DNA from: Allorhizobium undicola ORS 992 = ATCC 700741
GTDB lineage: Bacteria; Pseudomonadota; Alphaproteobacteria; Rhizobiales; Rhizobiaceae
DNA: 64,000 nt
NCBI RefSeq assembly: GCF_000621665.1
Contig: NZ_JHXQ01000015.1
Span: forward strand, 1 to 64,000
Direction: 5' to 3'
Positions 15,805 through 25,110 of this stretch are shown one piece after another. Made by a program: the position numbers and the translations under genes. The notes beneath the pieces were generated by a model. It was not told the origin of the DNA, did no database searches, and saw only the letters and a program-made list of their open reading frames with translations. Positions within the stretch are counted from its first letter, which is position 1. Each line of letters opens with the position of its first letter.

Positions 15805-16629
15805 ATGGGGATGAAGACGTTTTGCAAGGCCACCCTTCTGGCCGTGGTTTCGATATGTGCCCTTGGAGGCGCGGCTGCGGCGGCACCCGCGTGCAGCAAC
15901 ACGGCTGCCGGTTTCGAACAATGGGTGGAAGGCTTCAAGGTCGAGGCTCAGGGCCAGGGCATCAGCCGCTCGGTGCTGGATCGGGCCTTTGCCAATGTCC
16001 ATTACAATGTCCCGACCATAAGGGCCGATCGTGGACAGAAAAGCTTCAAGCTCTCCTTCGACGAATTCATGAAGAAGCGCGGCGGCGCGGCCATTATCAG
16101 CCGCGGCAAGTCCATGAAGCGCGCCAATGCCGAGATGTTTGCCAATATCGAGCGCCGCTTCGGCGTTCCCGCCGGTCCGCTGATCGCCATCTGGGGCATG
16201 GAAACCGGCTTTGGCAACTATATGGGCAATGAGCACACATTGTCGGCTGTCTCGACGCTTGCCTTCGACTGCCGCCGCAGCGATTATTTCCGCGATCAGC
16301 TCTATTCAGCGCTGAAACTGGTTGCCGATGGCGATCTGGATGTCAATTCCCGTGGGGCTGCCCATGGTGAAATCGGCCAGACCCAGTTCCTGCCGAAAAA
16401 CGTGACGCTTTATGGCGTCGATGGCGATGGCGACCGCCATATCGACCTGATCCATTCGCGCGCCGATGCCATGTATTCCACGGCGAACTTCCTGAAGGGT
16501 CATGGATGGCAGGCCGGACAGGGCTATCAGCCCGGCGAGCCGAACTTCACCGCCATGGGCGGCTGGAACGCGGCAACCGTCTATCAGCAGGCACTTGCCT
16601 ATATCGGCAAGGAAATCGACAAGCCCTGA
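15805..16629 (+). CDS. Lytic murein transglycosylase, MltB/SLT_2 type
   Basis: A periplasmic peptidoglycan lytic enzyme that cleaves MurNAc-GlcNAc bonds to give anhydro-muropeptides. The start at 15805 gives MGMKTFCKATLLAVVSICAL and a clear Sec signal peptide ending near AAAA|APAC. The SLT_2 catalytic block has IAIWGMETGFGNYMG, with the catalytic glutamate, and SRGAAHGEIGQTQFLPKN. The peptidoglycan-binding domain found in some homologues is absent, and the protein ends soon after the catalytic domain (274 residues). A possible upstream start at 15751 would bury the signal peptide and is not preferred. Confidence 0.9.
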   Translation: MGMKTFCKATLLAVVSICALGGAAAAAPACSNTAAGFEQWVEGFKVEAQGQGISRSVLDRAFANVHYNVPTIRADRGQKSFKLSFDEFMKKRGGAAIISRGKSMKRANAEMFANIERRFGVPAGPLIAIWGMETGFGNYMGNEHTLSAVSTLAFDCRRSDYFRDQLYSALKLVADGDLDVNSRGAAHGEIGQTQFLPKNVTLYGVDGDGDRHIDLIHSRADAMYSTANFLKGHGWQAGQGYQPGEPNFTAMGGWNAATVYQQALAYIGKEIDKP

Positions 16630-16668
16630 CAAGATTGCCCTGAACGCATGGCGATGACCGCATGAAAC

Positions 16669-16725
16669 GAAAAAGCCCGGCTCGTCCCACGGTTTTGACA
16701 ACCATCAGGACGCGCCGGGCTTTTA
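16669..16725. terminator. Bidirectional terminator between the transglycosylase and carbonic anhydrase genes
   Basis: AAAAAGCCCGGC...GTCC and GGAC...GCCGGGCTTTT form a long interrupted stem with an A-run on one side and a T-run on the other, between convergent genes. Confidence 0.75.
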
Positions 16726-16788
16726 CTTTTCAGGGCATTTCAAAAGGCGAAACCCCGCTTTCACAAAGGCCGTAAAGCCTTTGTCATA

Positions 16789-17430
16789 TCAGGGATCGAG
16801 CCGTACGAAATCGCGGCTTTCGGGATCCATTACCCACAATTCGCCGTTGGAAATGTCGAACCAGGCGCCGTGAATGGCAAGCTTTCCCTCTTCCTCGAGC
16901 TTGCGCACGTAAGGGAAGGTTCGCAGGTTTTCGATGGAATTGCGGATGGAGATGCGTTCCATCGCCGTCTGCCGCTCGGCATCGGTCATGCCGGAAGCAT
17001 TCTGGATCTGGGTTGCGGCGGGACGCACGAGGTTCATCCATTTTCCGATGAAATCGCCGGGCGCCAGCGGTTCCGCATTCGGATCGAGAGCTGCGCGGAT
17101 ACCGCCGCAGCGCCCATGTCCCATGACCACGATATTCTCCACCTTGAGACTCTGCACCGCAAATTCCAGCGCTGCGGAGGTGGAGTGATACTGCCCGTCC
17201 GGCTCATAGGGAGGCACCATGTTTGCAACATTGCGCACCACGAACATCTCGCCGGGGCCGCAGTCGAAAATGGTTTCCGGCGCCGACCGCGAATCGCAGC
17301 AGGCGACGATCATCGTTTGGGGACGCTGGCCCTGATCAGCCAGTTGGCGATAGCGTTCCCGCTCATCGACATACCGGCCGTTCATGAAGCTGCGATAACC
17401 GTTCAGGAGATAGGATGGAAAGTTTTGCAT
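16789..17430 (-). CDS. Beta-class carbonic anhydrase
   Basis: A zinc enzyme that interconverts CO2 and bicarbonate in the cytoplasm, supplying bicarbonate for carboxylases such as the Pyc enzyme in this window. It has 213 residues. The zinc and catalytic residues are visible: ACCDSRSAPE (C44, D46, R48) and MGHGRCGG (H105, C108). The start at 17430 follows a plausible ribosome site; the gene begins nine bases after the end of the PdxY-type gene on the same strand, so the two are likely co-transcribed. Length and motif spacing match the plant-type beta class found in Brucella and E. coli Can. Confidence 0.95.
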   Translation of the reverse strand: MQNFPSYLLNGYRSFMNGRYVDERERYRQLADQGQRPQTMIVACCDSRSAPETIFDCGPGEMFVVRNVANMVPPYEPDGQYHSTSAALEFAVQSLKVENIVVMGHGRCGGIRAALDPNAEPLAPGDFIGKWMNLVRPAATQIQNASGMTDAERQTAMERISIRNSIENLRTFPYVRKLEEEGKLAIHGAWFDISNGELWVMDPESRDFVRLDP

Positions 17431-17439
17431 GAGGATGAT

Positions 17440-18348
17440 CTACCGCGATGCAACAGGATTGGCAATTCCCAGACTTTTCCGGGTGTTTTTCGAGGGCACC
17501 ACCAGATGGCGCAGGGAAACCGAGGCAAGCGGCCGGGCAAGGCTTTCCTGCGCGCTTTCCAGCACCAGTTCGTCGGCCTGCTGCTGAACGGTCTTTTGCA
17601 GAACCTCCAGCACGCTGGCCGTGGCAAGGCGCAGGGCCTCCTCATCCGGTCCGCGCAGTCTTTGAGCCAGAAACAGGGCCGAAAAAAGATCCCCCAAGCC
17701 GTTGGGCGCCTTTTCCACCAGCCGGTGTTCGGCCAGAAGCGCGGCTTTGCCCGATAGCAGCAAGGTGCCGGTGCTTTTGGCCATCATCGGAAAGGCCGAG
17801 GTGACGACCAGCGTTTCCACGCCAAGATCGCCAGCTGCCCCGGCCATCTCGGCATTGCTTTCGAACGTCCTGCCCGTCAGCCAGCCGAATTCGAAGCGGT
17901 TGGGCGTGGCAATCGTTGCCAGCGGCATGAGATGGTCGCGAATGGCCTCCGCCGTTGCCTGCGGCACGTACAGGCCATTGAAATCACCCATGACCGGATC
18001 GCAAAGATAGACGAGCGCCGGATTGACCTCCCGGAGCCTGCGGATCAGCCGCGCCATGACGGCTGGCTGGGCAGGTGAGCCGAAATAGCCGGTCATCACC
18101 GCCCTCACCTCGCCAATCCATGGTGCGGCCACCAGATCGTCCACCGCCTTTTCGAACATGTCGTCGGGAAATGTCATGCGGGTCGAAGGGCCATGGCCGG
18201 GATGCCAGGGCAGCACGACGGTCGGCATGGACCAGACCGGAAAGCCGAGCGCCTCCAGCGCAAAAGCCGAGGCGCGGTTTCCGACCGTTCCGCGAATGAC
18301 ATGGCTGGACACGGAGATGATGGCCGTGCGCGGCGCATTCTGTGTCAT
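17440..18348 (-). CDS. pdxY: Pyridoxal kinase, PdxY type
   Basis: This enzyme phosphorylates pyridoxal with ATP in the vitamin B6 salvage pathway. The 302-residue protein has the ribokinase-like fold: ISVSSHVIRGTVGNRASAFALEALGF at the N-terminus (the PL-binding segment), VYLCDPVMGD near 115, TPNRFEFGWLTG near 150 and the C-terminal NGLGDLFSALFL with the catalytic aspartate. The start at 18348 has AAAGGAG eight bases upstream. It lies directly before the carbonic anhydrase gene and is divergent from gdhB. Confidence 0.9.
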   Translation of the reverse strand: MTQNAPRTAIISVSSHVIRGTVGNRASAFALEALGFPVWSMPTVVLPWHPGHGPSTRMTFPDDMFEKAVDDLVAAPWIGEVRAVMTGYFGSPAQPAVMARLIRRLREVNPALVYLCDPVMGDFNGLYVPQATAEAIRDHLMPLATIATPNRFEFGWLTGRTFESNAEMAGAAGDLGVETLVVTSAFPMMAKSTGTLLLSGKAALLAEHRLVEKAPNGLGDLFSALFLAQRLRGPDEEALRLATASVLEVLQKTVQQQADELVLESAQESLARPLASVSLRHLVVPSKNTRKSLGIANPVASR

Positions 18349-18520
18349 CGGCACTCCTTTCGATGCAAACCGCCCGCGATCCGGCAGGCGCATCAGCCTT
18401 TGGAAGACGCAAACCCGGACCGAGCGGGAAAACTGACCCCTTGCACTTGACAGGCCAATTACCAGATGCCGCCTTGCCTGTCGAAGGCAGAAATTCCCAC
18501 CGGCGAATTTTTCGATTTTA

Positions 18521-18544
18521 CGGAAAAATTGCGAAATTTTCCGG
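18521..18544. promoter_or_regulatory. A/T-rich dyad in the pdxY-gdhB gap
   Basis: A 24-bp near-palindrome has arms CGGAAAAATT and AAATTTTCCG around a GCG centre. It lies between the divergent pdxY and gdhB genes, about 170 bases from each. It is a candidate regulator site, for example for an Lrp/AsnC-type protein, which often controls amino-acid catabolism; this is inference. Confidence 0.4.
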
Positions 18545-18636
18545 CAAACCGCATAAAAAATCACCGGAACGAACCCAAATTCGGACAAAACCGACGCCAA
18601 AAAGCATAAAACAGGTCGAAATTGCCTGATTCGCAG

Positions 18637-18652
18637 GAAAATACATATTTTC
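18637..18652. promoter_or_regulatory. Palindrome close to the gdhB start
   Basis: GAAAATACATATTTTC has 7-bp perfect arms and lies 57 bases upstream of the chosen gdhB ATG, within a longer GC(A)GGAAAATA...TATTTTCGCA symmetry. The position suits an operator or promoter element. It also argues against the longer gdhB frame that would start at 18622. Confidence 0.45.
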
Positions 18653-18708
18653 GCAAACATTGTTCGTCCACAGTGGAAGAACATAAGCCAAACGGGTGGA
18701 GGCACAGA

Positions 18709-21700
18709 ATGGTGGTAGCAAAGCGGGTCAAAAGGGAGCAGCTCTTCGCGGATGCCCGTTCAGCCGGGGCGGGCGCGGTCGAGCCGGAGGCGCTGTTCAG
18801 CCGCGCCAGCAATGACGACCTGCAAAATTACACGGCCACCATGCTGGCCGCTGCCAGCCGCCGTGCGGCAGAAGACCTCGCCCACTGGGACGGAAAGGCG
18901 GCACAGATCACCATCCGGACCGTCGAGGGCGTGGCAGCCGACGGGGCGCCGCTCAGCGTGCTGTCCATCGTGGACCGCAACAAACCATTCCTCTACGATT
19001 CCGTCATGGGGGAAGTGACCAGCCAGTTCCGGGACATCTCCCTTGCCATTCACCCGATCCTGGTAAAATCGGACGAAAGCTGGGTTCTGGCCGAGCCGGA
19101 CACCGATCCCGCCAACCGCATCAGCTATATACAGTTGCATCTTGCACCCCTGTCCGAAGAGCAGGCAAAGGGGCTTGCAGACAGGCTGGAGCATGTGCTG
19201 GCGCAGGTGCGGCAGACCTATGCCGACTGGCAACCCATGCTGGCGCTTCTCGATACCGCCATCGGCGAACTCACCGCCCAGCCGACGCCGCGCCGAAAGA
19301 GCGAGCGGGATGAAGCCCTTGCCTTCCTGAACTGGCTTCGCGACGACAACTTCACTTTCCTCGGTATGCGCGAATATATCTATTCCGGCGAGGGCGCGGC
19401 TGCCACGGTGGAGCGCGGCAAGGGCCGCGGTCTCGGCATTCTCTCCGATCCCGATGTGCTGGTGCTGCGCCAGGGCCGCAACCAGGTGACGACAACACCG
19501 GAAATCCTGGCCTTCCTTCAGGGACCGGAGGATCTGATCGTCACCAAGGCCAATGTGAAATCCGTCGTGCATCGGCGCGCCTACATGGATTATGTCGGTG
19601 TGAAGCGCTTCGACGAAAACGGCAAGGTCGTCGGCGAGCTGCGCATTGTCGGCCTGTTCACGGCTACGGCCTATACCGGCTCGGTCAATCACATTCCCCT
19701 GTTGCGGGCCAAGGCCGAGAAGGTGGTGAGCCATTTCGGCTTCGACCCCTTGAGCCACTCCGGGCGCCTTTTGCAAAACACGCTGGAATCCTATCCGCGT
19801 GACGATCTCTTCCAGATCGATGCCGATCTTCTGGCCCGCTTCTGCGAGCAGATCATCGATCTTGCCGAACGGCCAAGAGTGCGGGTGCTGCCGCGTATCG
19901 ACCATTTCGACCGCTTCGTCTCGCTGCTCGTCTATGTGCCGCGTGAGGATTACAACTCCCTGATCCGAGAGCGCATCGGCAATTTCTTCAAGGACATCTA
20001 TGAGGGCCGGGTCTCGGCCTATTATCCTGCCTTTCCGGAAGGCGGGGTGGCGCGGGTGCATTTCATCATCGGCCGTTCGGAAGGCAAGACGCCGCGCATT
20101 CCCCAGGCGAGGCTGGAAGAGGCCGTGAAGGCCATCACCACCCGCTGGGACGACAGGTTCCAGGCGCTTGCGCCGGATGGCGCCCCGAAACTGACGGTAA
20201 CACAGGCTTTCGAAGAGGCCTTCTCGCCTGAGGAAGCGGTGGCCGACCTGAAACACGTGGCTCAATGCCTGAGCGGCTCTTCGGCTTCCATCGCCTTCCA
20301 CCAGCGCATGGAAGGCGATGGCCACGCGCTCTACCTCAAGGTTTTCCACGCAGGCGATCACCTGCCCTTGTCGCGGCGCGTGCCGCTTCTGGAAAATCTC
20401 GGCTTCAATGTCGTCAGTGAGCGAACCTTCGATCTTTCCGTTACCACCGGCACCGGCACCAACAAGGTGGTTCTGCACGACATGGAGCTGAGCTTGCGCT
20501 CTGGCGGCAGCTTCAGCCTCACGGAACAGGCGCCAGCGGTGGAAGAAGCGTTTCTTGCGGCCTTTGCCGGCGTGGTGGATAATGATCCCTTTAACCGGCT
20601 CGTGCTCAATGCCGGGCTGTCCGTGGCCGAGGTTGCCGTATTGCGGGCCTATGCCGCCTATCTTCGCCAGTGCGGTCTGGTTTTTTCCGGCACCTATATT
20701 GCCGATACCCTCAACAAATACCCGACTATCGCCAGCCAGCTGCTCAAGCTTTTCCTGCAATCCTTCGATCCGAAGCTCTCCGACAAGACCCGCATGAAAC
20801 GGCTGGCCGAACTGCGCGGCGAAATCGAGGAAGCCTTGGCCGCCGTGCCCAGCCTTGATGAAGACCGGATTCTTCGCCGCTACCAGAATGCCATCGACGG
20901 GACATTGCGCACCAATTATTTCCAGAGGATCGAAGGTGCGCGCATCAGGCCGATGCTCGCCTTCAAATTCGATCCGCAATTGCTGGACGGCCTGCCGGAA
21001 CCGCGCCCATTCCGCGAAATTTTCGTTTATGGGGCGGAGGTAGAGGGCGTGCATCTGCGCTTCGGCAAGGTGGCGCGCGGCGGACTGCGCTGGTCGGACC
21101 GCGCTCAGGATTACCGCACGGAGGTTCTTGGCCTGGTCAAGGCGCAGCAGGTAAAAAATGCCGTCATCGTGCCGGTGGGCGCCAAGGGGGGCTTTTATCC
21201 ACGCCAGTTGCCAAGCCCCGCCAATCGCGAGGAATTTCTGCGTCTTGGCCGTCAAGCCTACATGACCTATATCCGCACGCTCTTGTCGATTACCGACAAT
21301 ATCCGCGATGGCGAGGTGGTGCCGCCTGCCGACACGGTCCGGCTGGATGGTGACGACCCTTATTTCGTCGTCGCCGCCGACAAGGGCACGGCCACCTTTT
21401 CCGATACCGCCAATGGTCTGGCGCGGGAGGCGGGCTTCTGGCTGGACGACGCCTTTGCATCGGGCGGTTCGGTTGGCTACGACCACAAGAAAATGGGCAT
21501 CACCGCCCGCGGCGCCTGGGAGGCGGTAAAGCGCCACTTCCGGGAAATGGACATCGACATCCAGACAACGCCGTTCCGGGTGGTGGGCGTGGGTGACATG
21601 TCGGGCGACGTGTTCGGCAACGGCATGTTGCTGTCGCGCAAGATCCGGCTGGTGGCCGCTTTCGACCACCGCGACATTCTCATCGACCCCGATCCGGACA

Positions 21701-23466
21701 TGGAAAAGTCCTTTGCGGAGCGCAAGCGCATGTTCGATCTGCCGCGGTCGAGCTGGCAGGATTATGACCGCAAGGTGCTTTCCAAAGGCGCGATGATCAT
21801 TTCGCGCTCGGAAAAATCCGTGACCCTGACCCGCGAAGCGGCCGAAGCGATCGGCCTCGACAAGACGGTAGCGACGCCTTTCGAGATCATGACCGCCATT
21901 TTGAAGGCCGACGTCGATCTTCTATGGTTCGGCGGCATCGGCACCTACGTAAAGGCTCTGTCCGAAACCGATCTCGACGTGGGCGACCGTGCCAATGACG
22001 CCATCCGCGTGTCCGCCGACGAGGTGCGCGCCAAGGTCATCGGCGAAGGTGCCAATCTCGGCGTGACCCAGAAGGGCCGCATTGCCTTCGGGCTGAAGGG
22101 CGGGCGTTGTAATTCCGACGCCATCGACAATTCGGCGGGCGTCAATTCCTCCGACGTCGAGGTGAATATCAAGATTGCCCTTTCGACAGCCGTGGCGTCG
22201 GGCAGGCTGGACATGCCCGCGCGCAACAAGCTGCTGGCCTCCATGACCGACGAGGTGGCAGAACTGGTCCTGCGCAACAACTATCTGCAATCGCTGGCCA
22301 TCTCACTGACTGAGCGCCATGGTGGCGCCAATCGCGAAGACCTTTCACGTCTCATGAGCGTGCTGGAAGCCTCCGGCCGGTTGAACCGCAAGGTGGAAAC
22401 CCTGCCCGACGATGCCGCCATTGCCGAGCGCTATGGTGCGGGCAAGGCACTGACCCGCGCGGAGATCGGCGTCCTGCTGTCCTATGCCAAGATTTCGCTG
22501 TTCGACGATCTGGTGGACAGCTCGCTGCCGGATGAGCCCTATTGCGCCGCCATTCTGGAAAGCTATTTCCCGAAAAAGATGCGCAAGGCCCATGCCGCCG
22601 ATATTTCCGGCCATCGTCTTCGCCGGGAAATCATTGCCACCCTGCTTGCCAACCATGTCATCAATCGCGGCGGGCCGGGGTTTATCGTCCGCATGGCCGA
22701 TGCCACGGGTGCGCGGACCGATACCATCGTGAAGGCGGCCCTGATTGCACGGGACGGCCTCGACCTGCCGGATTACTGGGACAGGATCGATGCGCTGGAC
22801 GGGAAAGTGGCAGGCGATGTGCAAAACGATCTCTATGCCCGTATCGAACAGGTCTATCGCGCCTTCACCAAGCTTGGCGTGGATACGGGGCTTGCCTCCG
22901 GCGATCTTGCGGAGGCCGCAAAGAAGGTCAAGGCAGCCATTCGTACCTATCGTGGCCTCAGCCGCTCGGTCACGCCGGAGGACTTCGCCTCGCAGATCGA
23001 AGCCGATCGTCAGACCATGATCGGTCAGGGCGTTCCGGACGATCTTGCCCGCGCCATCGCCGATCTCAAGGCACTGCCCGTGGTGCCGGAAATCATGGTC
23101 ATCGCCGAACGGGCAGACGCCTCCCTGCAAAAGGCTGCCGAAGGCTACCACACCGTCAGCCAGATCTTCCGCATCGGCAAGCTGTTGTCGCAGGTGGAGA
23201 AGATCACCACCAACGATCATTATGACAGTCTTGCCCTGCTGCGCAGTCTGGATTTCATCCTCTCTGCCCGGCGCAGCATTGTCATCAATGCGCTGACGGA
23301 GCATGGCGGCAGCAGGGATGCGGTAGCTGCATGGCGGGCCGCCGATGCGCTCAGAATCAATCGTCTCGGCAGCGAGCTGATTGCCTTGAGCGAAGGCGAC
23401 CCCACGCTATCGCGCTTCACTGTCGCCGCCAGTCTGCTGACCGATGTTGCGCAGGTGAAGGCGTAA
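18709..23466 (+). CDS. gdhB: NAD-specific glutamate dehydrogenase, 180-kDa class
   Basis: This enzyme deaminates glutamate to 2-oxoglutarate with NAD and is mainly catabolic. The 1585-residue chain belongs to the very large GDH class of proteobacteria. It has a long N-terminal regulatory region with ACT-like segments (about 1-700) and the catalytic core at about 770-1180: VARGGLRWSDRAQDYRTEVLGLVKAQQVKNAVIVPVGAKGG with the glutamate-binding lysines, and VGVGDMSGDVFGNGMLLS for NAD. A helical C-terminal region follows. The start at 18709 (MVVAKRVKREQLF, GGAGG upstream) matches relatives; a TTG at 18622 would add 29 residues. No operon partner is visible; the UMF1 transporter follows after 45 bases. 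Confidence 0.95.
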   Translation: MVVAKRVKREQLFADARSAGAGAVEPEALFSRASNDDLQNYTATMLAAASRRAAEDLAHWDGKAAQITIRTVEGVAADGAPLSVLSIVDRNKPFLYDSVMGEVTSQFRDISLAIHPILVKSDESWVLAEPDTDPANRISYIQLHLAPLSEEQAKGLADRLEHVLAQVRQTYADWQPMLALLDTAIGELTAQPTPRRKSERDEALAFLNWLRDDNFTFLGMREYIYSGEGAAATVERGKGRGLGILSDPDVLVLRQGRNQVTTTPEILAFLQGPEDLIVTKANVKSVVHRRAYMDYVGVKRFDENGKVVGELRIVGLFTATAYTGSVNHIPLLRAKAEKVVSHFGFDPLSHSGRLLQNTLESYPRDDLFQIDADLLARFCEQIIDLAERPRVRVLPRIDHFDRFVSLLVYVPREDYNSLIRERIGNFFKDIYEGRVSAYYPAFPEGGVARVHFIIGRSEGKTPRIPQARLEEAVKAITTRWDDRFQALAPDGAPKLTVTQAFEEAFSPEEAVADLKHVAQCLSGSSASIAFHQRMEGDGHALYLKVFHAGDHLPLSRRVPLLENLGFNVVSERTFDLSVTTGTGTNKVVLHDMELSLRSGGSFSLTEQAPAVEEAFLAAFAGVVDNDPFNRLVLNAGLSVAEVAVLRAYAAYLRQCGLVFSGTYIADTLNKYPTIASQLLKLFLQSFDPKLSDKTRMKRLAELRGEIEEALAAVPSLDEDRILRRYQNAIDGTLRTNYFQRIEGARIRPMLAFKFDPQLLDGLPEPRPFREIFVYGAEVEGVHLRFGKVARGGLRWSDRAQDYRTEVLGLVKAQQVKNAVIVPVGAKGGFYPRQLPSPANREEFLRLGRQAYMTYIRTLLSITDNIRDGEVVPPADTVRLDGDDPYFVVAADKGTATFSDTANGLAREAGFWLDDAFASGGSVGYDHKKMGITARGAWEAVKRHFREMDIDIQTTPFRVVGVGDMSGDVFGNGMLLSRKIRLVAAFDHRDILIDPDPDMEKSFAERKRMFDLPRSSWQDYDRKVLSKGAMIISRSEKSVTLTREAAEAIGLDKTVATPFEIMTAILKADVDLLWFGGIGTYVKALSETDLDVGDRANDAIRVSADEVRAKVIGEGANLGVTQKGRIAFGLKGGRCNSDAIDNSAGVNSSDVEVNIKIALSTAVASGRLDMPARNKLLASMTDEVAELVLRNNYLQSLAISLTERHGGANREDLSRLMSVLEASGRLNRKVETLPDDAAIAERYGAGKALTRAEIGVLLSYAKISLFDDLVDSSLPDEPYCAAILESYFPKKMRKAHAADISGHRLRREIIATLLANHVINRGGPGFIVRMADATGARTDTIVKAALIARDGLDLPDYWDRIDALDGKVAGDVQNDLYARIEQVYRAFTKLGVDTGLASGDLAEAAKKVKAAIRTYRGLSRSVTPEDFASQIEADRQTMIGQGVPDDLARAIADLKALPVVPEIMVIAERADASLQKAAEGYHTVSQIFRIGKLLSQVEKITTNDHYDSLALLRSLDFILSARRSIVINALTEHGGSRDAVAAWRAADALRINRLGSELIALSEGDPTLSRFTVAASLLTDVAQVKA

Positions 23467-23511
23467 TGCCAATGTCCCGGCCGCAGATGCTTCAAATCAG
23501 GCGGCAGGGAC

Positions 23512-24891
23512 ATGACACAGGCATTTCAAACGGCGGAGAAACCCGTCGGCAAGGCAGGAATATGGGGCTGGATGCTGTTCGACTGGGCAGCCCAGCCCTT
23601 TTTCACGGTGGTGACAACCTTTATTTTCGGCCCCTATTTCGTCTCCAGGCTGACCAGTGATCCAGTCAGCGCGCAGGCGGCCTGGAGCAATGCGGCGACG
23701 GCCGCTTCCATTGTCATCGCCCTCCTCTCCCCCATACTTGGCTCGATTGCCGACCGCAGCGGCTCGCGCAAGCCGTGGATCGGCTTCTTTGCAATCATCA
23801 AGATCGTGTCTCTGGTTCTGTTGTGGCAGGCCGCTCCCGGCTCTCCCGTTTTACTGCCGCTGGTCTTGTTCAGCCTTGCCTCGATTGCGGCGGAGTTTTC
23901 CATCGTTTTCAACGATTCGATGATGCCGACGCTGGTTGCGCCCAAGGATGTCGGCCGCATTTCCAACACGGCCTGGGGGCTTGGCTATCTGGGCGGTATG
24001 ATCGTGCTGATTGCGGTCGTGCTATTCGTGGCGGCAAGCCCGGAGACAGGCAAGACCATTCTCGGCGGCGCGCCGCTGTTCGGGCTTGATCCCGCAAAGG
24101 GCGAGGATGCCCGCATCACCGGCCCGGTTTCGGCGCTATGGTATCTGCTCTTCATCCTGCCCATGTTCTTTTTCACGCCGGATCGCCAGAAGGGCGAGCC
24201 CCTGCGGCAGGCCGTGAAGGAAGGACTGGCGGATCTTGCCCGCACCTGGCGCGAGGTGCGGCAACGGCGCGGTATTTTGCACTTTCTCATCGCGCGGATG
24301 ATCTATCAGGATGGCGTCAACGGCCTTCTCATTCTCGGCGGCGTTTTCGCGGCGGGCATGTTCGGCTGGTCCACGATGGAAATCGGCATTTACGGTATCA
24401 TTCTGAATATCGTGGCAATCTTCGGCTGCCTCGTTGCCAGCCGTCTGGATGCCGCCCTTGGCTCCAAGACCATGATCGTCATCAGTCTTGTGCTGCTGAC
24501 CATCGCCACGCTTGGCATCGTTTCCACCGGCACCGGCTTCACCGCTTTTGGCCTCGTTCCGCTCTCCACGGACAGTACCGGCGCCTTGTTCGGCACCATG
24601 GCGGAAAAGGTCTATATTCTCTACGGCGTATTGATCGGCCTTGCCTTTGGCCCCGTACAGGCCTCCTCACGCTCGTTTCTGGCCCGCAGCATCAGTGTGG
24701 AAGAGGCAGGCCGCTATTTCGGCATTTACGCCCTCTCAGGGCGCGCCACCAGCTTCATGGCAACCCTCTCCTTCTCGATCCTCACCGGCCTGTTTGCCTC
24801 GGCCCGGATCGGCATGGCAAGCCTGCTCATCTTCCTGCTGGCCGGACTAATCCTGCTGTTGCGAACCCCCTACCCGGCGGGCCGCCCATAG
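23512..24891 (+). CDS. UMF1/Atg22-type major facilitator transporter
   Basis: An inner-membrane protein of 459 residues with about 12 helices. It resembles the bacterial UMF1 family (related to yeast vacuolar amino-acid effluxer Atg22): GWMLFDWAAQPFFTVVTTFIFGPYF near the N-terminus, then LSPILGSIADRSGSRKPWI as MFS motif A, and FNDSMMPTLV...GRISNTAWGLGYLGG. It lies 45 bases after gdhB on the same strand and could share its transcript, which would fit export or recycling of amino-acid products, but this is inference. The stop TAG overlaps the first bases of a family-3 repeat fragment. Confidence 0.88.
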   Translation: MTQAFQTAEKPVGKAGIWGWMLFDWAAQPFFTVVTTFIFGPYFVSRLTSDPVSAQAAWSNAATAASIVIALLSPILGSIADRSGSRKPWIGFFAIIKIVSLVLLWQAAPGSPVLLPLVLFSLASIAAEFSIVFNDSMMPTLVAPKDVGRISNTAWGLGYLGGMIVLIAVVLFVAASPETGKTILGGAPLFGLDPAKGEDARITGPVSALWYLLFILPMFFFTPDRQKGEPLRQAVKEGLADLARTWREVRQRRGILHFLIARMIYQDGVNGLLILGGVFAAGMFGWSTMEIGIYGIILNIVAIFGCLVASRLDAALGSKTMIVISLVLLTIATLGIVSTGTGFTAFGLVPLSTDSTGALFGTMAEKVYILYGVLIGLAFGPVQASSRSFLARSISVEEAGRYFGIYALSGRATSFMATLSFSILTGLFASARIGMASLLIFLLAGLILLLRTPYPAGRP

Positions 24892-24927
24892 AGCGTTTTC
24901 AGGAAGCGAGGGTCTGGTTTTCGTGAA
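24890..24927 (+). repeat. Partial family 3 repeat
   Basis: TAGAGCGTTTTCAGGAAGCG, then GGTCTGGTTTTCGTG, matches the opening of the family-3 element. Its TAG is the stop codon of the UMF1 transporter gene. Confidence 0.5.
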
Positions 24928-24938
24928 GATCGACAAAA

Positions 24939-24963
24939 AAGCCGGGAACAATCCCGGCTTTTC
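24939..24963. terminator. Terminator between the UMF1 gene and cgs
   Basis: AAAAAAGCCGGGA-ACAA-TCCCGGCTTTT is a compact stem with A- and T-runs, able to act in both directions between the convergent genes. Confidence 0.8.
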
Positions 24964-24985
24964 ATTTTCATCCATCCACAGTCTC

Positions 24986-25110
24986 ATACCAGGGGTCATT
25001 GAAAATGACTCTTGGTATTCCCTTTTCGAATATCTCAAGCCTTTGCCGCAGTTGAGATATTCGAAATCTCTTCAAGGCGAGGATGCGTCAGCATCTTCGA
25101 GCCTTGGTAT
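24986..25110 (+). repeat. Palindromic repeat family 2, copy 2
   Basis: A full copy with inverted ends and the internal TTCGAATATC / GATATTCGAA pair. Its last base is the first base of the cgs stop codon (minus strand), so the repeat abuts the gene end exactly. Confidence 0.85.

Noticed and set aside
18760-21669. A 969-residue minus-strand frame opposite gdhB
   Set aside because: It is a shadow of the glutamate dehydrogenase reading frame and has no family features.
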